Notes: a model not told the origin generated them from the letters alone. Numbered from the stretch's first letter, positions 1 through 7,769 are shown. The stretch is DNA of 61,842 bases from Clostridia bacterium (GCA_017525875.1 JAFXSG010000047.1:1-61842); one strand, 5' to 3'. A program made the numbers and translations.

Positions 1-153
1 ACGATGCCTTTCTTCCAGACCGCCGGTCGTCTCAAAATTACTTTTGATCTTTCGATCTGCGTGTTCATCTCTCTCTCGATCGATGAACGGTTCTTGGTCT
101 CACTATACGGTTTTCAAGGTGCTGTGCGCTCGCTTTCTCAAGCGTGCCTGACT
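1..153 (-). other. Untranslated leader, likely pre-16S region
   Basis: This stretch is read leftward from the promoter at 154-182. It contains short hairpins, for example GATC-GAAA-GATC near 46-57 and GACC-GGC-GGTC near 18-28, plus a boxA-like CACCTTGAAAAC segment. I see no credible gene on either strand. From 183 to about 375 the sequence is T-rich on the plus strand and holds nothing I can name. Confidence 0.4.
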
Positions 154-182
154 ATTATACTCATCCCACGCCCTTTTGTCAA
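154..182 (-). promoter_or_regulatory. Strong outward promoter, probably of an rRNA operon
   Basis: On the minus strand TTGACA (182-177) and TATAAT (159-154) are separated by exactly 17 bases. Transcription runs off the left edge of the window. About 45 bases downstream lies a CACCTTGAAAAC stretch (about 108-119) like the conserved antiterminator/leader segment found before clostridial rRNA genes. No coding frame of note follows. That it drives an rRNA operon is an inference, since no 16S sequence is inside the window. Confidence 0.6.
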
Positions 183-377
183 GCCTTTTTTTCATATTTC
201 CATCAATTTGTTTTTGCACCTGTTTTTCGTTGTGCCTATTGACTTTTTTGACCGCTTCGGACCTGTTTCGGGATCGAATATCTTTTATATTTTGTTGGAT
301 ATTTCCGATTTTTTGGGGAATACTTCGGCTTTTCGGACCCGCCGCAATGCATGCGGCATGTTGCCGCCCCTGCTTTT

Positions 378-407
378 TATATAAAGAAAGGACCGCCGAA
401 GCGGTCC
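378..407 (-). terminator. Terminator of buk
   Basis: Read on the minus strand, GGACCGC-TTCG-GCGGTCC is a 7-bp stem with a TTCG tetraloop followed by TTTCTTTATAT. It lies 26 bases after the buk stop codon. Confidence 0.75.
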
Positions 408-432
408 GAAGAGAAGATATCGATCGTGTTTA

Positions 433-1515
433 TCATTCGCCGTAGGTCCTGGCTTCTTCCTCGCCGGAGAGGACGCGGATCGCGCCGCCAACGAGCGCCT
501 CGAGCTCGCTCTCGCCGGGATAGACGACGACGGGCGCGATGAAGGAGACCATTTCCTTTATATAATTGCAGAGGGGCTTACTGTACGCAAGGCCGCCGGT
601 CAGGATGATCGCCTCCGCTGTTCCCTTCAGTACGGTCGCCATCTCGCCGATCGTCTTTGCGACGTTGTAGCCGAGGGCTTCGAAGACCAACTTCGCTTTC
701 TCGTCGCCCGCGAGCATCGCGTTTTCAACGTCAAGAGCGGAGTTGGTGCCGCAGTGGGCAACGAAGCCGCCCGCCTTTGAGCAGAAGCCGTAGAGCTGCT
801 CCTTGGTATATTTGCCGCTGTAGACCATATCGAGCACGAGCTTGACGGGGATGCCGCCGGTACGCTCCGGGCTGAAGGGACCTTCGCCGGCGATACCGTC
901 GTTGACGTCGATGACGACGCCCTTTTCGTGCGCGCCGACGCTGATGCCGCCGCCCATATGAGCGACGATGAGGTTCACGTCGTTATACTTTTTGCCGTGC
1001 TCCTTGCAGTACATGCGGGCGCTGGCTTTCTGGTTGAGGCAATGGAAAACGCAGGTGCGCTCCACGTCCGGCAGACCGGTGACCTTCGCGATCTCGCTGC
1101 GTTCATCGACGACGACGGGATCCGCGATGAAGCAGGGCTTGCCGTACTCGTCGCCGAGCTCGCGGGCGAAGATGCCGCCGAGGGCGGAAGCGTGGCGCTG
1201 CGCGGAGGGCAGGTTCTTGAGGTCATAAAGCAGGGTATCGTTGACGGTGTAGACGCCGCTCTTCATGGGTTTGACGATGCCGCCCCTGCCGATGAACGCG
1301 TCGACGGTGGAGAGATCTACGCCGTGCTCCTTGAGCAGGTCCTTGATGAGCGCCATGCGCATCGGCGCCTGGTCGATGATGCTGCCGCATTTTGCGAGTT
1401 CTTCCGCGGTATGGCGGACAACGCCCTCGAAGACCTTGGTCTCGCCGTCATAAACGCCGACCTTGGTGGAGGTGGAGCCGGGGTTGATCGCAAGAATTCT
1501 GTATGCCATTGCCAT
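433..1515 (-). CDS. buk: Butyrate kinase
   Basis: Butyrate kinase (360 residues, normal length) interconverts butyryl phosphate plus ADP and butyrate plus ATP, the final ATP-yielding step of one fermentative butyrate route, in the cytosol. The ASKHA/acetokinase phosphate-binding start ILAINPGSTSTKVGV is at residues 7-21. The central VAHMGGGISVGAH and late ILTGGLAYS glycine motifs are intact. The ATG at 1515 follows AAGGGAG with 7 bases between. A promoter (GTGCAA/ATTATA on the plus strand) lies at 1577-1605. The usual partner ptb is not adjacent, so the gene is transcribed alone and terminated at 378-407. A branched-chain acyl kinase role cannot be excluded. Confidence 0.95.
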   Translation of the reverse strand: MAMAYRILAINPGSTSTKVGVYDGETKVFEGVVRHTAEELAKCGSIIDQAPMRMALIKDLLKEHGVDLSTVDAFIGRGGIVKPMKSGVYTVNDTLLYDLKNLPSAQRHASALGGIFARELGDEYGKPCFIADPVVVDERSEIAKVTGLPDVERTCVFHCLNQKASARMYCKEHGKKYNDVNLIVAHMGGGISVGAHEKGVVIDVNDGIAGEGPFSPERTGGIPVKLVLDMVYSGKYTKEQLYGFCSKAGGFVAHCGTNSALDVENAMLAGDEKAKLVFEALGYNVAKTIGEMATVLKGTAEAIILTGGLAYSKPLCNYIKEMVSFIAPVVVYPGESELEALVGGAIRVLSGEEEARTYGE

Positions 1516-1576
1516 TGTTTTTCTCCCTTGATTGTTTATTCGTTGCGCCGCTGAGCCGCAGCGCGCTTACCTTATT

Positions 1577-1605
1577 ATTATAGAGGATTCCAAGCAGGAG
1601 TGCAA
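1577..1605 (-). promoter_or_regulatory. buk promoter
   Basis: On the minus strand TTGCAC (1605-1600) and TATAAT (1582-1577) have a 17-base spacer. The leader to the buk ATG is about 60 bases. Confidence 0.7.
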
Positions 1606-1672
1606 GTATATTGAAACGCGCGGCAGGTTGCCGCCTCCAAGAAAATAAATTTAAAAAAATTGAAAAAGGGGG

Positions 1673-1726
1673 TTGACAAGTATGGTCTAATGCTGTAGAC
1701 TATAGACAGGTCGAAAGCATTAGACC
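1673..1726 (+). promoter_or_regulatory. blaI operon promoter with overlapping dyad operator
   Basis: TTGACA (1673-1678) and TAGACT (1696-1701) have a 17-base spacer. Between them lies GTCTA-N6-TAGAC (1685-1700), a 16-bp dyad covering the spacer and the -10 box. A second, exact 11-bp inverted pair, GGTCTAATGCT (1684-1694) and AGCATTAGACC (1716-1726), brackets the start site. BlaI/MecI-type repressors bind such dyads as dimers and usually repress their own operon, so self-repression by the adjacent gene is the likely reading. Confidence 0.75.
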
Positions 1727-1832
1727 TCTTCCCGTCGACAAGGAGGCGCGAAAACCGGTATTCGCAGCGCTTTCGCCAAGCCGCAGACGTGCGGCAGATC
1801 AGTTTTACCCGGCAGGAATTGCCGAGAAAGGC

Positions 1833-2228
1833 ATGCGCATAGATATGGAAAACAATGAGTTCAAAGAGTACAAAAGACTCGGCGAGATCGAATACCGCCT
1901 TATGTGCCTCATCTGGGATAACGAGCCGCTCGGATCCATGCAGCTCGTTAAGCTCTGCGCGGCGGAGTTCGACTGGAAGAAATCGACGACGTTCACGATG
2001 CTGAAGCGGCTTTGCGAAAAAGAGCTCGTTTGCAACGAAGCTTCGGTCGTGACGGCGCTTGTTCCGCGTGAAATGGTGCAGCGCAGGGAGAGCGAGAGCT
2101 TTATGCAGCAGACCTTCGACGGTTCGCTGCCGGGTTTCCTCGTTTCGTTCCTGGGCGGCAAAACCATTTCAGAGCAAGAGGCTGAGGAGCTGAAAAAGCT
2201 TATCGACAGCCACAGGAAACCCCAGTAG
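1833..2228 (+). CDS. BlaI/MecI/CopY-family transcriptional repressor
   Basis: This 131-residue protein has the winged-helix layout of BlaI/MecI repressors: EIEYRLMCLIWDNEPL, then WKKSTTFTMLKRLCEKELV as the recognition-helix region at about residues 50-70, then a C-terminal dimerisation part ending in EEAEELKKLID-like helices. Family members repress operons encoding M56 membrane peptidases and are released when that peptidase cleaves them. The dyad operator at 1685-1726 and the M56 gene two genes downstream fit. Start choice is uncertain: ATG 1833 and ATG 1845 are both possible and neither has an ideally spaced ribosome binding site. Confidence 0.88.
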   Translation: MRIDMENNEFKEYKRLGEIEYRLMCLIWDNEPLGSMQLVKLCAAEFDWKKSTTFTMLKRLCEKELVCNEASVVTALVPREMVQRRESESFMQQTFDGSLPGFLVSFLGGKTISEQEAEELKKLIDSHRKPQ

Positions 2229-2255
2229 CGTGATCAAGAAAGGAAGTTATGCGCT

Positions 2256-2879
2256 ATGAAACGAGCTTTTATCCTCATTCTTTCATTTATATTTATTGCA
2301 GCTTTCCTCTTCCCCGCCTGCACTGAAAAGCCGGATCCGGAGCCCGAACCGAAGCCTGCGGCCGCACGCGGGAAGTTTGACCTCGGGGAGGGCTTCGGTG
2401 CGGCTATCAAGGCGGACGGAAGCCTCTGGACATGGGGCGAAAACATCTACGGTCAGCTCGGCAACGGCACTACGGAGAATTCGCTCGTTCCCGTCAAGGT
2501 CATGGACGACGTTGTTTATATCAGCTGCGGCGATTACCACATGGCGGCGATCAAGACGGACGGCAGCGTTTGGGCCTGGGGCACGAACGAGCTTGCGAAC
2601 ATCGGCGTTGAAGCGCCCGAAGGCATGATCGAAGACAGATACGGCAATCTGACAGTCGTTCCCCGCCCCGTGAAGGTACTTGACGACGCGGTCGCGATCG
2701 CAAGCGGATTCTGGATCTGCGGCGCGCTCAAAAAGGACGGCTCGCTGTGGGTCTGGGGCGGTGCGTCGGGCGGCGGGATCGGCAACGGCACCGAAGGCAA
2801 TTTCACCGACGAGCACGGCAGGCACCTGCAGACCGTTCCGGCGATGACCTTCGGCAAGGGCTCGATCCTGATGCCGTAA
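2256..2879 (+). CDS. RCC1-repeat lipoprotein
   Basis: The 207-residue product starts with a lipoprotein signal peptide (Lys-Arg, a hydrophobic core, lipobox LFPAC with Cys22) and an acidic Pro-Glu linker (PDPEPEPKP). Three RCC1/BNR-like repeats follow, each with the core AAIKxDGSLWxWG and a VKVLDD-type end, at about residues 45-95, 96-155 and 156-207. Complete RCC1 propellers have about seven blades, so this is a partial propeller or works with a partner. It lies between blaI and the M56 gene, whose extracellular part has the same repeats. A ligand-binding or decoy role on the outer face of the membrane is plausible but unproven. Confidence 0.8.
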   Translation: MKRAFILILSFIFIAAFLFPACTEKPDPEPEPKPAAARGKFDLGEGFGAAIKADGSLWTWGENIYGQLGNGTTENSLVPVKVMDDVVYISCGDYHMAAIKTDGSVWAWGTNELANIGVEAPEGMIEDRYGNLTVVPRPVKVLDDAVAIASGFWICGALKKDGSLWVWGGASGGGIGNGTEGNFTDEHGRHLQTVPAMTFGKGSILMP

Positions 2880-2903
2880 GGTGTGGAAAAGGAGGCAAAG
2901 ACT

Positions 2904-3974
2904 ATGCAAAGCGTATTCTTACGAATTCTTAACATGAGCGCGGCGGCGAGCTTTGTTATCATCGCTGTCATCATCGCGCGGCTCCTGCTCAAAAAAGCGC
3001 CGAAGAAATGGTCCTATCTGCTTTGGGCGGCGGCAGGCTTCAGGCTCGCCTGCCCGGTCAGCATCAGCTCCGCGATAAGCCCCTTCCGCTTCACCCCCGC
3101 CCGCTTCAATAAAACGATCCCGGGCAGCAATACGGTCGGGCTCGACTACATCCCCGCTAACATTGCGGAGCGCGTGGTCGCTCCGGCTGCGAATACGGCG
3201 GCCGAAGCCTCTGTCCCCGTTACCGCAGCGCCGTCCCTGACGGCTGCCCCCGTACTGACCTCTGCGCCCGTGCAGACGGCGGCCCCCGCGCTGACCTCGG
3301 CGCCTGTGCAGACGGCTGCTTCGGTGACCTCTTCGCCCGCTGTTGCCGGAACGACCGCCGCAGCCGCCGCGGACCCCGTACGCACGCTGTTCACGGTGCT
3401 CATGATCGTCTGGGCGGTCGGCGTTTTCGCGATGCTCGCTTACTCGATAATCTGCTATATCAGGACCTGCCGCAGGGTGGATACCGCCATCCGCACCGAG
3501 GGGAACGTCTACCGGCACGACGAGGTGCTCTCCCCGTTCATTCTCGGCTTCATCCGCCCGCGCATCTACGTGCCGTTCGATTTGACCGGCAAAAGGCTTG
3601 AATACGTTCTTGCCCATGAGCGCACGCACCTGCGCCGCTGCGACCACATTATTAACGCCTTCGCGTTCCTGCTGCTGTCGCTGCACTGGTTCAACCCGCT
3701 CGTGTGGATCGCCTTCCGCCTTATGAACCGCGATATGGAGATGAGCTGCGACGAAACCGTGCTTTCGGAGCGTGAGGACATCGGCGGAGAATACTCGAGC
3801 ACGCTGCTCTCCTTTGCGGTGAAAAAGCGTTTCCCGGTGCCCGAGCCGCTGGCATTCGGCGAGAGCGCGGTCAAGAGCCGCATCAAAAACGCGCTGAACT
3901 ATAAAAACCAAAGCTGCTTGCGACAGTCGCCGCCGCACTTGTCGCCGCCATATTCCTCGTCGGCTGTGTGGTAA
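2904..3974 (+). CDS. M56 (BlaR1/MecR1-like) membrane metallopeptidase, N-terminal part, frameshifted
   Basis: Start ATG 2904 is chosen because AAAGGAGG (2888-2895) precedes it by 8 bases. The protein has N-terminal membrane segments (about 10-30 and 36-55), an Ala/Pro/Thr-rich stretch (about 90-150) with an LTSAPVQTAAP-type repeat, another membrane segment, and the zinc motif HERTH near residue 238 with EMSCDE downstream. M56 sensors cleave BlaI-type repressors after a ligand binds outside. The last 20 or so residues are out of frame. At the A5 run 3903-3907 one extra A would give Tyr-Lys-Lys-Pro-Lys-Leu-Leu, run through a final membrane helix and join the frame of 3968-5485. Confidence 0.85.
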   Translation: MQSVFLRILNMSAAASFVIIAVIIARLLLKKAPKKWSYLLWAAAGFRLACPVSISSAISPFRFTPARFNKTIPGSNTVGLDYIPANIAERVVAPAANTAAEASVPVTAAPSLTAAPVLTSAPVQTAAPALTSAPVQTAASVTSSPAVAGTTAAAAADPVRTLFTVLMIVWAVGVFAMLAYSIICYIRTCRRVDTAIRTEGNVYRHDEVLSPFILGFIRPRIYVPFDLTGKRLEYVLAHERTHLRRCDHIINAFAFLLLSLHWFNPLVWIAFRLMNRDMEMSCDETVLSEREDIGGEYSSTLLSFAVKKRFPVPEPLAFGESAVKSRIKNALNYKNQSCLRQSPPHLSPPYSSSAVW

Positions 3975-5485
3975 ATCCGATCGACGAGGAGGCGGTGCAC
4001 GCCGGTCAGCAGCCCGCGCAGTACTACCTTTTCAAGGACGAAACGCCTGCCCCACGCGAAACGCCCGCGCCTATGGAAATCGATTTGCCGATCGCGCAGG
4101 TCAGCCCCGCCTTCGTCTCAGACGGCCGCACGAGCTTTATGATCAAGAGTGATAACACGCTTTGGGCATGGGGCGCGAACGATCGCGGACAGTACGGCGA
4201 GGATGGCTATGAGAACGGCGAACCGGTTTCGAGCAGTACTCCGGTCCATATCCTTGACAACATAGCCTCCGTGCAGCTTGGGAACAACCTTTCGTTCTTT
4301 GCGATAACCACTGACAATGCTCTAATCGGCTGGGGCAATGCCGCCTGGGACAAAATCATCGATCCCGCCGACTACGTATATTCACCCCACAGGGCGATCG
4401 CGGAGAACGTCAGCAAGCTTGTCACCGGCTGGACCTGCTATGCGATCAAAACCGACGGAACGCTTATCGGCTTTGGCAACGATGCGACGCTCGGTGGGAA
4501 CGGCAGCGGCTTCGTGAACGATCCCGTTGAACTGATGGACGGCGTGGTCGACGTTGTGACGCTTCGCAACAGATCCGTTTACGCTCTCCGTGCGGACGGT
4601 ACGCTTTGGGCATGGGGTCTGAATGAAAACGGTCAGCTTGGCGACGGCACCCGGACAAACGCCTCTTTCCCGGTACGGATCATGGAAAACGTTGAAAGCT
4701 GCTATCCCGCGGCAGCTCTTGATAAGAACGGCACTCTCTGGGCATGGAAAGCGTCCGGCCTCACGGACAGCCTCTCGCCCGTGCCGGTCATTGATGACGT
4801 CGCGCGCTATATTCCGGGGCAAAACACTTTCGTGATCAAAAACGACGATTCGCTGTGGTACTTCAACAGCGCCTATTCCTACGGGCGGCTCGAGTCGGAG
4901 CCGGTGAACGAATTCGTGAAACTGATGGATGGCGTTGCGGACGTGAAGTCCGATATATGGATCGATGAGGATTATGCTTACGGCTACTACATCGCGCTCA
5001 AGACGAACGGCGATCTTGCCGTGTGGCGCAATCAGATGTATGACTTCTATATGCCGGAGGATTATTCCGGCGGCGAGGCCGTACTGCTTTCGGACGTTGC
5101 CTGTTTTGAAACGGACGGCTGGAGCGTGTTCGCCCTGAAGACCGACGGAACGCTTTGGGCGGCTGGCTTCAACGGATCCTATCCATGGGAGGAGAATGCG
5201 CAGTCCCTGGAGCGGGCAAGGCTCGGCGACGGCACCGCAAACAACCACAGGGAGTTCGTTCAGATACTCGACGGCGTGGTCTCGTTCAGCTCGCACACGC
5301 TCATCGACATTGTGCTTCATGACGACGGTACCGACGGCTATGACGACCATTGCCGCACCTACGCTGTCCGCGAAGACGGCAGCCTGTTTGGATGGGGCTG
5401 GAACGGCGACGGCGCGCTCGGCACCGGCGGAGGGGAATATGAGCTCTCGCCCGTTCTTATCGGCAGCGGGCTGCGCCCCAACTGA
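3968..5485 (+). CDS. Extracellular RCC1-repeat sensor domain, C-terminal part of the M56 protein
   Basis: This 505-residue frame begins at GTG 3968, which has no ribosome binding site of its own and overlaps the stop of the upstream frame. In the same frame, upstream codons encode LLATVAAALVAAIFLVGC, the membrane helix expected after an M56 domain. About nine RCC1-like repeats follow, recognisable by cores such as YALRADGTLWAWG and VFALKTDGTLWAAG. The simplest reading is one 860-residue protein, a cytoplasm-facing peptidase with an extracellular beta-propeller sensor, broken by a one-base deletion, a sequencing error or a reversible A-run. An independent protein starting at the GTG is less likely. 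Confidence 0.75.
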   Translation: MVNPIDEEAVHAGQQPAQYYLFKDETPAPRETPAPMEIDLPIAQVSPAFVSDGRTSFMIKSDNTLWAWGANDRGQYGEDGYENGEPVSSSTPVHILDNIASVQLGNNLSFFAITTDNALIGWGNAAWDKIIDPADYVYSPHRAIAENVSKLVTGWTCYAIKTDGTLIGFGNDATLGGNGSGFVNDPVELMDGVVDVVTLRNRSVYALRADGTLWAWGLNENGQLGDGTRTNASFPVRIMENVESCYPAAALDKNGTLWAWKASGLTDSLSPVPVIDDVARYIPGQNTFVIKNDDSLWYFNSAYSYGRLESEPVNEFVKLMDGVADVKSDIWIDEDYAYGYYIALKTNGDLAVWRNQMYDFYMPEDYSGGEAVLLSDVACFETDGWSVFALKTDGTLWAAGFNGSYPWEENAQSLERARLGDGTANNHREFVQILDGVVSFSSHTLIDIVLHDDGTDGYDDHCRTYAVREDGSLFGWGWNGDGALGTGGGEYELSPVLIGSGLRPN

Positions 5486-5502
5486 GCCGAAAACTCCATA
5501 AA

Positions 5503-5540
5503 AAAGCGGCCCCCTCAGGCCTTTCGGCCTTTGGGGGTCG
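5503..5540. terminator. Bidirectional terminator between convergent genes
   Basis: GGCCCCCTCAGGCC and GGCCTTTGGGGGTC pair with small mismatches around a short loop. Read on the minus strand the hairpin is followed by TTTTTT; on the plus strand the tail is GTTTCTC. Confidence 0.75.
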
Positions 5541-5544
5541 TTTC

Positions 5545-6279
5545 TCATTCGATGGGGTTCCCTGGGCTGGCGGAGTCTGCAGCCGGCTTCGGCATCCACT
5601 CCGTCACCACCCGGCGGACCTTGCTTTCGGGCTTCGGCAAACCGTTCATCAACAGGTCCCGGAGCAGATCCGGGTCCTTTGCCGCTTCGTCGAACAACCC
5701 GTTTCGCTCGAGCCATACGGCGACGGCTGCGGAAAACGCGGGCGTGTTGATCCGGCGGGAAAAGGCGTAGCTGTATTCGCTGAATGCGTCATAGGAAAGC
5801 AGGGAAACGAGGAGTTCCCTGTGTGCGGCAAGCGAGCGGATGAAGAGCCAGGTGAAGAACAGCCTCGGCGGCCTGGCGTCGATGCGCCTGCCCGCGAACA
5901 CGTAGGCGGCGGGCGTAGGGACCGCTTTCTTCTTTTTTGTTTCTTTTGCCGCACCGGCCTTTTTCGGCGGTTCTTCCTTTTCGGGCGGGTACTCCGCGAC
6001 AGCGGTCTTCATCGCCTCGCGGCAGCTCATCGTTCTTCCGTCCGAGCATTCAAACGTCAGTTTTTCGTCGGTCAGTATGCGTCCTATAGGATCTTGGGAA
6101 AGGGGGGATATCTCAAGCACTTTGGCTGCGGGGTGCTCGGCTTTGAAGCTGTCGTGAAGGCGCTGTACGCTGGTCTGTTTCTGCTCCTTCGACGCGCTCC
6201 CCGCGCATTCGGTCTCAGTGATGAACGTGATTACGGGACGATCGCCCGTTCCGATCATAAACACCGGTTTTTTCGTCAT
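5545..6279 (-). CDS. DarT1-associated NADAR antitoxin-like protein
   Basis: The 244-residue protein begins KKPVFMIGTGDRPVI and later has QKQTSVQRLHDSF, VLEISPLSQDPIGR and LLSYDAFSEYSYAFSRRINT. These resemble, from memory, the family of NADAR-type antitoxins paired with the DNA ADP-ribosyltransferase toxin DarT1 (start KRPVFI, SVSQKQK..SLHEAA, LEISSKS..LG, LLEYDAFTDIEFNP). NADAR proteins remove ADP-ribose from modified nucleobases. No DarT-like gene is adjacent, so it is an orphan or has another role. A Lys/Pro-rich insertion (about residues 98-125) is unusual, and the expected VExxFQGSK segment is degenerate. ATG 6279 follows AAGGAGG. The gene has its own promoter at 6395-6423. Confidence 0.6.
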   Translation of the reverse strand: MTKKPVFMIGTGDRPVITFITETECAGSASKEQKQTSVQRLHDSFKAEHPAAKVLEISPLSQDPIGRILTDEKLTFECSDGRTMSCREAMKTAVAEYPPEKEEPPKKAGAAKETKKKKAVPTPAAYVFAGRRIDARPPRLFFTWLFIRSLAAHRELLVSLLSYDAFSEYSYAFSRRINTPAFSAAVAVWLERNGLFDEAAKDPDLLRDLLMNGLPKPESKVRRVVTEWMPKPAADSASPGNPIE

Positions 6280-6394
6280 AGAACTGCCTCCTTGTGCAAA
6301 AAAATCGTATAGGTAATAACACAGCGGGAAAAGCTGTGCTAAAATTTTTGAATTATTCAGTTATCAAGGATCTTGAATTAAAACGGTAAGGCGT

Positions 6395-6423
6395 ATTTTA
6401 GCACGGCAAAGCGCCGCTGTCAA
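6395..6423 (-). promoter_or_regulatory. Promoter of the NADAR-like gene
   Basis: On the minus strand TTGACA (6423-6418) and TAAAAT (6400-6395) are 17 bases apart. The leader of about 110 bases contains a CACAGC-TTTTCCC-GCTGTG hairpin (about 6317-6337). Confidence 0.7.
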
Positions 6424-6575
6424 CACCTGTTCGACATTTTTTCGTGGCAGTTTTTTGCACAGGCGATGAAAAAGAAGGGACGTGCGCGGGTGCGGGATCC
6501 GTCGCGGAGCGGTGTTTGCGGTTTGCTGTGCCGGTCCCCCGCTGCAGCACCCGCTGCAGTACATCGTGCGGCCAC
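6424..6575. other. Divergent intergenic region
   Basis: This stretch separates the divergent promoters at 6395-6423 (minus) and 6576-6604 (plus). It contains a GCTGCAG repeat (about 6542-6559) but no gene or hairpin that I can support. Confidence 0.4.
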
Positions 6576-6604
6576 TTGCAAAGTTTGGCGCGTTATGCTA
6601 TAAT
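6576..6604 (+). promoter_or_regulatory. Promoter of the tandem CNNM genes
   Basis: TTGCAA (6576-6581) and TATAAT (6599-6604) have a 17-base spacer. The predicted leader is about 35 bases before the GTG start at 6645. Confidence 0.75.
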
Positions 6605-6644
6605 ACAAAATCAGAATATTGTCCATAAAGGAGTTGGTATTTTA

Positions 6645-7769
6645 GTGGACGACAGTAGTATATGGCGATGCGTGTCCGCGCAGGCAGCGGAGATCGTTTC
6701 CGCGAATGCGGCGGGCGGAATGAATTTTTGGAGTATCGCTGTTTACATTATCCTGATCGTGCTTCTTATCGCGGGCGGCGCTTTTTTCGCATCGAGCGAA
6801 ACGGCGCTTGCTTCCGTCAACCGCCTTCGCATGAAGGCCTACGCGGAGGACGGGAATAAGAAAGCGCAATACGTAATGTACATATTAAACAATTTCGACA
6901 AAGCACTTTCTACGATCCTTATCGGCAACAACATAATGCATATCGCAGCCGCCGCGATCGCCACCCTTCTTACGAGGCAGTTTTTCCGCGGCAGTGCATA
7001 CCTTGACCTCTGGCTCGTCGTTTCAACTATTGTAACGACGATGATCGTGTTTTTGGTGGCGGAGATGCTGCCCAAGTACCACGCCAAGGTCGCGAGCGAA
7101 AGCTACTGCATGCGCGTTGGCAAAACGCTCTATTTCCTGATGAAGATCCTCACCCCCCTTTCCGCGGTTTTCACCTGGCTCGGCGGGACGCTGCACAAGC
7201 TGTTCTTCCGCAAAAAAACCGAGGAGCCCGCGGTTACAGAGGAGGACCTGACGGACATCATCGAATCTTTCGTGGACGAGCGTGAGGAGGACAGCAAGAC
7301 CGAGAACGCCACGGCGGAGCTGATGGTCAGCGCGCTGCGCTTCGGCCGCCGCACCGCCGGCGAATCGATGACGCCATGGCAGAAGGTGGAGACCATCGGT
7401 TCCAATATGGATATAGCGGAGATCTATGAGCGGGTACAGTCAACGAGCCATTCCCGCTTCCCCGTCGTGAACGCCAAGAACCGTGTGGTGGGCGTGCTGA
7501 ATATCCGCCCGTTCCTCAAGGCATACCTTAAAAACGGCAACGACACCGAGCTGATCGACCTTATCGATACTCCGCTGTTCGTCCGCCCGGATATGCCGGT
7601 GGACGAGCTGCTGTCCGAGATGAGCCACAGCAAGATCCATCTTGCTTTCGTTGCGGAGCACGGGCAGGTCAACGGCATAATCACGATCGAGGACATCCTC
7701 GAGGAGCTCGTGGGCGAGATCTTCGACGAATACGACGAGCCTTCAGCAGAAGGGAGCGCGCTGGTATGA
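6645..7769 (+). CDS. CNNM/CBS-domain membrane protein, short form
   Basis: This 374-residue protein belongs to the CNNM/HlyC-CorC family, implicated in magnesium and other cation export or homeostasis. A CNNM transmembrane domain (about residues 26-180, with SSETALASVNRLRMK and LIGNNIMHIAA) is followed by a CBS pair (about 225-360, ending VNGIITIEDILEELVGEIFDE). It lacks the C-terminal CorC_HlyC domain found in its neighbour. The GTG at 6645 is chosen because AAAGGAG (6628-6634) sits 10 bases upstream and the in-frame ATG at 6720 has no such site. The stop overlaps the next start by 4 bases (ATGA), so the pair is translationally coupled. Confidence 0.9.
   Translation: MDDSSIWRCVSAQAAEIVSANAAGGMNFWSIAVYIILIVLLIAGGAFFASSETALASVNRLRMKAYAEDGNKKAQYVMYILNNFDKALSTILIGNNIMHIAAAAIATLLTRQFFRGSAYLDLWLVVSTIVTTMIVFLVAEMLPKYHAKVASESYCMRVGKTLYFLMKILTPLSAVFTWLGGTLHKLFFRKKTEEPAVTEEDLTDIIESFVDEREEDSKTENATAELMVSALRFGRRTAGESMTPWQKVETIGSNMDIAEIYERVQSTSHSRFPVVNAKNRVVGVLNIRPFLKAYLKNGNDTELIDLIDTPLFVRPDMPVDELLSEMSHSKIHLAFVAEHGQVNGIITIEDILEELVGEIFDEYDEPSAEGSALV

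Noticed and set aside
3255-3325. Minisatellite-like repeat encoding LTSAPVQTAAP
   Set aside because: It is only about two imperfect copies within a flexible linker, not a separate element.
3896-3910. Programmed -1 ribosomal frameshift in the M56 gene
   Set aside because: The site T AAA AAC lacks the X XXY YYZ pattern for tandem slippage and no strong downstream pseudoknot was seen; an indel in the A-run is simpler.
6444-6644. Upstream extension of the first CNNM gene
   Set aside because: It would start before the promoter at 6576-6604; GTG 6645 has the ribosome binding site.
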